Shown: piece by piece, positions 56,779-64,000 of the stretch | Numbering within the stretch: the first letter of the stretch is position 1 | Layout of the letters: every line of letters begins with the position of its first letter | Source: Ditylenchus dipsaci | Taxonomy: Eukaryota > Nematoda > Chromadorea > Rhabditida > Anguinidae | Length of the DNA: 64,000 nt | Direction: 5' to 3' | NCBI GenBank assembly: GCA_004194705.1 | Contig: SADC01000479.1 | Span: forward strand, 1-64,000 | Translations under genes and position numbers: made by a program | The notes under the pieces: generated by a model | Seen by the model: the letters and a program-made list of their open reading frames with translations, nothing else | The model's database searches: none | Told to the model about the DNA's origin: nothing

Positions 56779-58643
56779 GTGTAGAAGCTTTTCTGATGTG
56801 CAAGCGAAGTGCAAAACTGCTGACAAAAAGAAGAAGCCAATGAAAAAGAAGCCGTCCGTCGGTCAAAAAGCCGAAAAGAGACACGTGAAAGTGCATCTAC
56901 CGGAAGTTGAAAAGTCATCTGAATCGAAACAGCCATCCAAAAAGTCAGTCAAAATAGAGCCTCTTCGATCAAAGCATCCTAAGCCATTAGAAAGCAATCA
57001 AAAGCAAGTGTCTTCAGCCCCACATCATCGAAGCAAGAAGTCAGTCAAACAGCAAATCCGCAAAAGAAAGAGCTTCCAGCCCGTCCAGCCAGTCAGAAAT
57101 CAAACAGTGGATCAGATGAAAGCGAAGAAGTTGGTTCTGAGGGCTCTTCGCAGCTGCCCAAGCTATATGAAAAGCAGAAATCTCGGCAGCACAGCAAGGA
57201 AAAGGAGCAGTCAAGCTATGGACAAGAACTGAATGGACATGTTGAGAAAATTCGCAGCTTCATTCGCCGACTCATACGGACTGAAATCCCGAAAAACAGG
57301 GAGTCTTTTGAAGAGATGAAAGGATTGCTGCCGAAGTACGCCACTCGTCACGCCTTTGATGCAAATATTAAGAAGTGCCGATTTGTGGGTAAAGCTGTCT
57401 ATTTCTGTCATAGCTGATAGCCTTTTTCAATTCAGATGTGCTTTGCATCGACCAAAGCCGCATTTTTGGTGAATTCCGCTAACAACTTCATTCATGGCAG
57501 TCGTGTACCCATTACTGAGGATGGCAAAAACGAGGTGAGCACACATTCCTTAAATTTAGTAAGTACTCGGTGGACCTCGTGAACGTCACGAAAGATCCGC
57601 TACACCTACGGTTCCTGTGACATGGATTGTAGGAAGCATTAAGTGTGGTCTTTGCGTATCTAATAAATTTTATTATTTTCATGAAATCTAATTTCTTTGG
57701 TTGCAGATGATTCTGACGCAACTGCCGCTGAAGAGCACCGTCATGGATTTTTGGCATATGATTTGGGATGAGAATGTTCATTCGGTGCTTGCAATTTTGA
57801 CTGATGGCGAATGGAATGCATTTGGTAGACGACTTAAGCTAGTTCCGAAGCAAGAGTAAGTTGTTGGCTTGTCGTCTTTTGGCATTGTTTTTTGTTTTAG
57901 TGGATGTCTTCATAAACCTGACGGAATGTGCATCGTGTTTCAGCAGCAAGTAGTGGTCTCCGCTTTTTACTCAGTCATCTGTTATGGGCTGTCGTGGAAG
58001 GGGGTGCATAGATCAGTTCAATGGGTTCAATACAGCGGATGGGAGCATGGAAGATCACCAAGCGAGACCGGCAGCATTTGGCAGATCCATTCGTATTTAA
58101 GGTGAGTTTTTAAACATTCGTTTAGCTAATGTTGCGTGTCACTAGTTGATATCAGCTGCCTTCACCATCTAAAATTTTAGGCGTTCCAAGAAACCAATTG
58201 TGTGCATGAGTATGAGCGGTGTGGGACGTGCTGGAAGCTATGCGGTTTTGGAGGTTTGTGTTTTTCAAAGATTGATTTTTCGTTCTTTGATATTTGTGCT
58301 ATAGATGCGCATGAAAGGATTCACAATCGTCATAATAAGCGCCTGAATTTATTGGACTGCGTGCAGAAAGTTCGGGACGCCAGGATGCATGCTGTGCAAA
58401 ATCGCGTCCAACTTGGATTTATTCAAATCGCTCTGGTGGATCATTTATTGGCTTCCGAGGTTAATTAATTTTATTCCAAACACATTTTAAGATACAATTA
58501 ATACATTTCTTTAGAAAGTCCGAACTGATTTGGAAAACAAGTATCTGGACCGATATCAGAAATTGAAGCAAATTCAGATGCAGTTGGAGGATATTGAAAG
58601 CGTTGCTCATTCTCATAACAGCAAGACCTCTGTAATATTCTAA
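56779..58643 (+). CDS. Protein-tyrosine-phosphatase-like protein, likely inactive (nematode-type)
   Basis: PTP-domain protein; active members dephosphorylate phosphotyrosine. Exons: 56779-about 57388 (Lys/Ser-rich tail, then IRSFIRRLIRTEIPKN, YATRHAFDANIKKCRF), 57436-57534 (DVLCIDQSRIFV, NNFIHG), 57707-about 57855 (QLPLKSTVMDFWHMIWDE, the PTP substrate-framework helix region), about 57899-58101 (VQYSGWEHG at the WPD-loop position), about 58179-58251 (PIVCMSMSGVGRAGS, P-loop), about 58306-58461 (LLDCVQKVRDARMHAVQN, GFIQIALVDHLL), 58515-58643 (coiled-coil-like tail). At the P-loop the usual HC is MS, so the catalytic Cys is Ser; the WPD loop reads W-E without the general-acid Asp. The 5' end is incomplete; no good in-frame ATG. 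Frame shifts near 57090. AATAAA follows at about 58700. Confidence 0.88.
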
Positions 58644-58699
58644 TAGTCTCATGATTTTGCGGCTCTGTCTGCCATTATATTGCAATGCCTATGTAATGT

Positions 58700-59468
58700 A
58701 AATAAAACTGTGTTCGGAAACCTGTGAAATGTGAACACGATGCACAGACTTAACTTCTATACTTCAAGCATTTAGATCCCGTATTGTGTTCGCGTTTTCA
58801 CCTCAATTCTCAAAGTCTAAATTCGAGTTGTGTTTTTAACTGTCAAAACAGGTTGTGTCAAGAAATTTTACGGTTTTTCAAGTGACCGCAACATTTTTTC
58901 AGAGCTATTTCAAAATTCTTGTTTCGCTTTTTATTTTTTTCTCGCTCGCATGTCAAAACACGATTTTTGCTTGGTTCCCCTCTATTTTGGTCACGATCTG
59001 TGGTTGGCTTCTATAAATGCGAGGCCCTAACTACAGGATGGTCCAAACAATAATCTTTTTTTGACACTTCTGTTTTCTGCTTGTGTTTTTTGCGACAAAA
59101 AAAGTAAAAGACAGAAAAATCATGGGCCCAAGTTGCAGTCTTACGCCATAGGCGCAAACTCACTGCAAAAAATGTTTTTGATTAATTTGTAAACTGAATT
59201 TTGACCAGTTTCGGTCGTTATCAGGGCTGGAGAAACATTTTAAACGTAGGTAACAAACTTATTTCGATTTTTTGACCGAAATGTTAATTTTCTGTTAGGT
59301 TCTGTTTTTCTGCATCTGGTTTTCTGTCTTTCTGCTTCTGGTTTCTCAAGAAGACCCGGGAGCAGCCCTGACTTCAGGGTACAATTTTTAGACCAAAACT
59401 TTATATATAATAACCATATATTTGCCCATATGTTCTGATCTGTTTCTTCCGATATCTTTTCTGAGCTT
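58700..59468. other. Intergenic DNA downstream of the PTP gene
   Basis: No coding or clear repeat structure seen, apart from small CTTCTGTTTTCTG-type repeats near 59060 and 59310. Confidence 0.35.
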
Positions 59469-59637
59469 TAATCGTTAAAGCAAATATAGTATACCCACTC
59501 CACTCAACTATAGTATACCCACCCCACTAAACTACAGTATACTCACTCCACTGAACTGCAGTATAACCCCTGCACTGAACTATAGTATACCACCCCACTC
59601 AACTATAGTACACCCACCGCACTTAACTATAGTATAC

Positions 59638-61004
59638 GGCTCTAGGTAAATTCATCCTCGGTAAATTCATCCTCCGGTAAATTCATCCTCTAATTTTGTC
59701 TTGACAGGAATATTGGGTAAAAATATTTGTTTGTTATTTCAACGGTCCTCATCTACCTGCAGTAGCACCAGTCCACTCCAAGTGGCTCAGATTTACCTTC
59801 AATGATCATGATCTTCTCTCAATGGTAAAGATGCAACCTTTAAGGTTCAGATATACCCTTTATAGTTTATATCCTCTCTAAATAGTCCAGGTCGACCTAC
59901 AATAGTACCGGAGTGGGTAGGTCGTGACGTACCTAGGTATGGGTAGGTGAGCAGGTGCCTGAGTAGATAAGCCAGGAGAGTAAGTAGTAAAAACTTTTTA
60001 GGGTATTTTAGGCCCTTTTTGGTGATTTATCACATTTTTCTTGCTGGAGCTGGGCAAAAAGACTCTAAATGCATTTTCGATCAAGAGTCTAGCTCGGAAT
60101 TATGTCTAAGGTAAGTCTGTGCGCGCATCTCTAACCAACCAAGCCCCCTGCGCCCCTTCGGGGGCGCAGGGGGCTTGGTTGCTTGGGGTTGAGATGCGCA
60201 CACACACATACCTGAGACACGAATCACTCGAAAGTGACTCTGGATGCATAAAAACATATGCATACCAGAGTTTATATATGCGGTAGGCCCAGAAAGTAAA
60301 AACCTGTTCAAAATCTATCATTTTTACCTAGATTTTGCCTAAAAAGGTTTAAATTTGGTCAAAAATGCCCTAAAAGACCGACTACTCCCAAGGGGTGTGT
60401 GGCAAATTTTCGTGTATGCCATAACTGGGGCTCCTGCAAGTCAAATCGCTGTTCTAGTATTATGAAACCGTGTTCAGGATACGATTCTGGATATGTTACA
60501 ATGATTTTTACTTACTTTAACCCAAATCCAAAATTTGGAGTTTTGATGTGGATACCCATCTGGGGAAGTGCCAGAGGGTTCTACTACCTACCCTCAGGCT
60601 TACTATTCTTATAAAAAACTATTTCATGAATGTTGATCAAGAAAAATGATGTATGTTACCACCAGGACTGGAACTTGTAACTTTAAAGATTTGGAGGGAC
60701 ATGTGTAGAATACATGTTTGAGTTCGTTCTAATGTACACTGGCCCATTCTGCGCCTAAGCACAAAGCACAAAAAGTGGGCTACTGTAGTGTGGAGATGAT
60801 CCAGAGTCCTGCTCCCCGAAAAAAATTCAAAAAGTATGATAATGAAAATTATTCCTGTCAAGACAAAATTAGAGGATGAATTTACCGGAGGATGAATTTA
60901 CCGGAGGATGAATTTACCGGAGGATGAATTTACCGGAGGATGAATTTACCGGAGGATGAATTTACCAGAGGATGAATTTACCGAGGATGAATTTACCGCC
61001 GCCC
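59638..61004. mobile_element. GGC-foldback, GGTAAATTCATCCTCC arms, nested, 9-bp TSD
   Basis: Starts GGCTCTAGGTAAATTCATCC, ends with the inverse of GGGCGGCGGTAAATTCATCC; exact ATAGTATAC flanks (59629-59637, 61005-61013), itself part of the host element's arm unit. The right arm has about eight tandem GGATGAATTTACCGGA units, the left arm three. TTGTCTTGACAGGAATA follows each arm. The core contains a double-hairpin palindrome. Confidence 0.88.
60003..60330. repeat. Palindrome of the double-hairpin/splice-donor family (copy 3)
   Basis: Left half: AATGCATTTTCGATCAAG, GCTCGGAATTATGTCTAAGG, TAAGTCTGTGCGCGCATCTC; centre AAGCCCCCTGCGCCCC / GGGGCGCAGGGGGCTT at about 60140-60175; right half inverted with TCACTTTCGAGTGATTCGTG and CTCAGGTATGTGTG. 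Both halves keep the donor-like AGGTA[A/T]GT. Confidence 0.75.
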
Positions 61005-61255
61005 ATAGTATACTACCATCATTTAATATTCATTTTTTTGTTGTCTTAATCGAAAATTTATAAGTCTCTGAGTCTGGGGTGGATATACTGTAGTTCAGTG
61101 GGGTGGGTATACTATAGTTCAGTGGGTTGGGTATACTATAGTTCAGTGGGGTGGGTATACTATAATTTAGCCTAATCGTTACAAGTTCTTCCATTGTAGA
61201 CCATTTTTTGATGGAATCTTGAAATTCTCATTATAAATTTTTTAATGTTTTAGAA

Positions 61256-62321
61256 ATGTCGTTTCCCTTGTTTGACCGAAATCGTCTTGTCCAGAAGGGT
61301 ATTGTAAAGAAGAAAGTACGGAAAATTGAGAAGCATCCATTAACACAATTCGTGGACCAAAGGGTTTTCAATTTTCACGCTTATTGTCCTTGTACGCTAT
61401 TTGTTTGTTAAGATTGCTGGGAGTGGAAACCAAGAAGGCGTCAGTAGATTCGAAACGTCCTCTCAAGTGGTTGGCTCGCCCAATCATCACCGTTATTCTA
61501 ATGAAAATCAGTGGTCAGACTCAAGAAATTCTTTCAATCGCGCCTTTCCTCCTAGTACTTATGTGAACACAGCAAAGGTGACAAAACCAATCAGCTCAAT
61601 CAGGAATGGCTTTGTGGGTAGAAATTATCCGTCTTATATGAATTATTCGTCACCTTCTACAGTGTCTTACTCTAATAGGGGGTGATGAAAATCATTTTAC
61701 AGTTTTGCACTTTTTGATTTCCAATAATTCAGGTCGTCATTTTCTAAATCACCTAGGGGGATAAGGAAATCAAGCCAGATCAGTCGATCTTCACAGCGTA
61801 ATTTTTCTACTTCTATTTTGTGGTAAGCTTAGTGTTTGATCTTTTCAGTTTACTCAATACCAAAAATGACGCAAAGTAAGTGCTTTTGGCTTTTATATTT
61901 ACGAAAACAGAACAAACATCTAAATTTAGGTGCATTTGATCAGATACTTCCAGTATCTACACCAAAGAGGCAGTCAAGAGGTGGTAAGCTTTCCTCACTT
62001 TTGGCCAATGTGATCCGTGAGAAGCAGTATCAAACAACCGTATCTCGCCTCCTTAGCTTCTCTGGCGACGACTACTTTGAACAACAGGAATATTCAGTGG
62101 ATTCAGCTAGTTTGAGATCCAGTTACTCCGGATGGGGAACTCACGTAATTCGAGTGTCGGACTCAACAAGTATTGCTGTGCGTGAAAAAGAAGGTCCAAT
62201 TATTCGACAGTTGGCTGCACCAGTTTCACATCAGCCTAAACAATTGTTCGTCTGGTCTCTTCTCCTGTGAAAATTGATTGCATTGATGGTGTGTCTATTG
62301 TCGGCGGCTATGTGAAAATTT
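61256..62321 (+). CDS. Unrecognised basic, Ser-rich protein
   Basis: No family recognised. An ATG two bases after a TTTTAG acceptor opens MSFPLFDRNRLVQKGIVKKK; a shift near 61400 continues KIAGSGNQEGVSRFE and STYVNTAKVTKPISSI to about 61683. Further AG/GT-bounded exons: 61735-61822 (SFSKSPRGIRKSSQISRSSQ), 61854-61879 and 61931-62321 (STPKRQSRGGKLSSLLANVI, DYFEQQEYSVDSASLRSSYS, VREKEGPIIRQLAAPV), with a likely shifted end SSPVKIDCIDGVSIVGGYVKI and stop TAA at about 62319. Low-complexity Ser/Arg/Asn content suggests a largely disordered protein. The acceptor placed just before the ATG would fit a 5'-UTR intron or trans-splicing. Confidence 0.6.
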
Positions 62322-62329
62322 AATTGTTG

Positions 62330-63345
62330 TGGTGCTTCATGGTCTATGTTGGATGAGTCGAGAATAAAGCCACTTCGGAACTTAATCCTTTGCGGAAAAA
62401 TATGCGAATAATTGTACTTTCTAAAAATGGCCGCTTAGATTTGTCCTCATTTTGCGATCTCAAATCATACTTTTGTTGAAGGGCGTGGTCGCCTGTTCAA
62501 AATTTGTCTTCGCTAATTTAAATTCTTTTTGAATCAATGAACCTCTATAGAGATTTTTGACGCTATTCGTTTTTATCCACGCCCCGACCCGCCCCGAATA
62601 ATGATTCAGGGGTACCTAAAACCAGTTTTTTAAGCCTAAAAATTGTTGTGTGTGTGTGTGTGTGGGGGGGGGGGTATGTAAAGTCAACCAAGCTGAAAAA
62701 TCCGCAAAGAAGTTCAATGATTCGGGTAATTTTTTGAATCTGCGGATGCAATTTTTGAACAGTTACCAGACCCTTTTGAAATTCGTATCCTAATTCTTAT
62801 TTTAGCAGTAATAAGCGTTAGATAGAATAGCGTATTTCTCCCAAATACCCTAAAAAATCCTTATTTTGAGCATGTGTTCTTAAAGGACCATGGTTTTGAA
62901 CGCAGCGACATTGGCGGGGGACACTTTTTATCATTGAGACCAATTTAGTTTGAATGTAAATTATTTTTTATTTGCATTGCAAATTTAAATTTTTATGCCT
63001 TGGTCCAGCAATAATCATAATCTCATATGAGTAGTATGGTGCAGTGAAAGTAGCCAAAGTTGTCCGATCTGGCAATGTCAAGCAATGTTGGGCTCGACTA
63101 GTAGACGGTTTAAATTTTGATAAAATTTTAGATGCAAACTGTTGTGTGGAAGTGTTATTCGTATCTGTTATTGTCTTGACACGACATCGAGTCATCTGTT
63201 GACTCGTGTCCCTATGTTCTTGAGTTGTAATCATTCCGTTTCCGTTATAAAACTATCTTGTTGGTTCGCCCTGCTATCTCTCTCAGCTCTCAAGAATACT
63301 ACACAAACAAAAAATAATTTGAAAAATAATCGTTGAATATTTTCA
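62330..63345. other. Intergenic DNA with a GT microsatellite
   Basis: (TG)n followed by a G-run at about 62646-62673; otherwise no gene or clear repeat seen. Confidence 0.4.
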
Positions 63346-63351
63346 GAGTAA

Positions 63352-64000
63352 AAAAGTGGGCTTGACTTTACTTGACCCCCCCCCCCCCCCCCCACGGCTG
63401 ACCCACTTTTGATGACAATTTTGAAAAACCGATTGCATATTCGTGTTTCTCGACCCCGATTTAGGCGCGAATTTACCAGTCGTTTCCGGTAAAGTGAAAA
63501 ATTTTTTTTTGTCAAACCACAGGGGGGGTATCATGGATTTTAGTCAAAATTTGAAAAATTTGAATTCGCGCCTTTTGAATTTTGAAGGATTAAGGGCTGT
63601 ATAGGGAGGGGAAGGGAATAAAAGGGGGCCACTAATCACACAAGGGCCACTAACAAGAAGATGTTGAACATAGTTTTGAATACTGGGCCTACCGCATAAA
63701 TAAACTCTAGTATGCATGCTTTTTCATGCATCCAGAGTCACTTTCGAGTGATTTGTGTCTAAGGTATGTGGGTGTGCGCATCTCAACTCCAAGCCCCCAA
63801 GCCCCCTGCGCCCCCTTCGGGGGCGCAGGGACTTGAGAGTTAGAGATGCGCGCACTCACTTACCTTAGACATGATTCCGAGAAGTACTCTTGATCATGAA
63901 ATGCATATAGAGGCTCTTTTTGCCACGGCTCAGTTAAAAAACATGGTAAGACAGCCAGAATATACCAATATATGTTTTTTCTAACGTTCTGCCATAAAAG
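63352..64000. repeat. Palindrome of the double-hairpin/splice-donor family (copy 4, cut by window end)
   Basis: Starts GGCTTGACTTTACTTGACCC with a long C-run and ACGGCTGACCCACTTT, as in copy 2. The hairpin half with TCACTTTCGAGTGATTTGTG and TCTAAGGTATGTGG is at 63700-63785; centre AAGCCCCCTGCGCCCC near 63800; the inverted left-type half (ACTTACCTTAGACATGATTC) at 63855-63930. The right arm continues past 64000. Confidence 0.75.

Larger units (their letters stand above)
59478..61172. mobile_element. GGC-foldback, ACTATAGTATACCCACCCC arms, 9-bp TSD
   Basis: Left end AAGCAAATATAGTATACCCA and right end, inverted, AGGCTAAATTATAGTATACC; exact TAATCGTTA flanks (59469-59477, 61173-61181). The left arm has about seven 22-24-bp units (ACTATAGTATACCCACCCCA), the right arm four inverted. 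Interrupted at 59638-61004 by another foldback of the same type. Ends about 80 bp before the gene at 61256. Confidence 0.85.

Noticed and set aside
60003..60330. Functional spliced-leader RNA gene
   Set aside because: A donor and hairpins are present, but no Sm-type site or promoter element could be recognised and copies are embedded in transposons; kept only as a hypothesis in the findings.
63700..63790. Hammerhead ribozyme in the double-hairpin half
   Set aside because: The CUGAUGA core is not present on either strand of the copies examined.

Overview
This window looks like nuclear DNA of an invertebrate animal, probably a nematode. Genes have short exons and AT-rich introns, no prokaryotic operons are seen, and the tyrosine-phosphatase-like gene near 57 kb has the layout of the expanded nematode PTP family. 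The species cannot be named from the sequence. Conserved exons keep recognisable protein sequence but are broken by many 1-base shifts that restore themselves within the same exon. Because every recognisable gene shows this, I read it mainly as consensus error in a noisy long-read assembly rather than decay of every gene.

Gene layout, left to right: a Gly-rich CCHC zinc-knuckle gene (minus, 4.2-4.7 kb) with a truncated inverted copy at 0.9-1.1 kb; a long-chain acyl-CoA synthetase (ACSL family, plus, 11.5-22.0 kb, perhaps starting near 10.0 kb); a GALNT2-like polypeptide N-acetylgalactosaminyltransferase (minus, 23.3-26.2 kb); mitochondrial phenylalanyl-tRNA synthetase FARS2 (plus, 26.8-30.4 kb); the zinc transporter ZIP9/SLC39A9 (plus, 30.6-43.6 kb), swollen by transposons and holding a histone-H3-like gene inside one intron; a GLA/NAGA-family alpha-galactosidase (minus, 46.2-49.0 kb); an unrecognised minus-strand gene (55.6-56.3 kb); a catalytically degenerate PTP (plus, 56.8-58.6 kb); and an unrecognised basic, Ser-rich protein gene (plus, 61.3-62.3 kb). 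These are unrelated housekeeping and secretory genes with no shared pathway.

The remarkable feature is the repeat landscape. Introns and intergenic DNA are packed with inverted-repeat (foldback) elements, many nested two or three deep and several with target-site duplications (TSDs) readable by eye. At least four groups can be told apart: (a) foldbacks starting GGC with 9-bp TSDs and arms made of short tandem repeats, Mutator/Foldback-like; (b) hAT-type elements with 8-bp TSDs, down to a 32-bp relic; (c) pogo/Tigger-like elements with TA TSDs and CCGTATT termini, one retaining a transposase fragment; (d) a piggyBac-like element at TTAA. A further dispersed palindromic family pairs two diverged halves tail to tail; each half has hairpins followed by an invariant splice-donor-like AG/GTAAGT or AG/GTATGT. 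Exon borders below are placed by eye from AG/GT signals and family knowledge; several are approximate.
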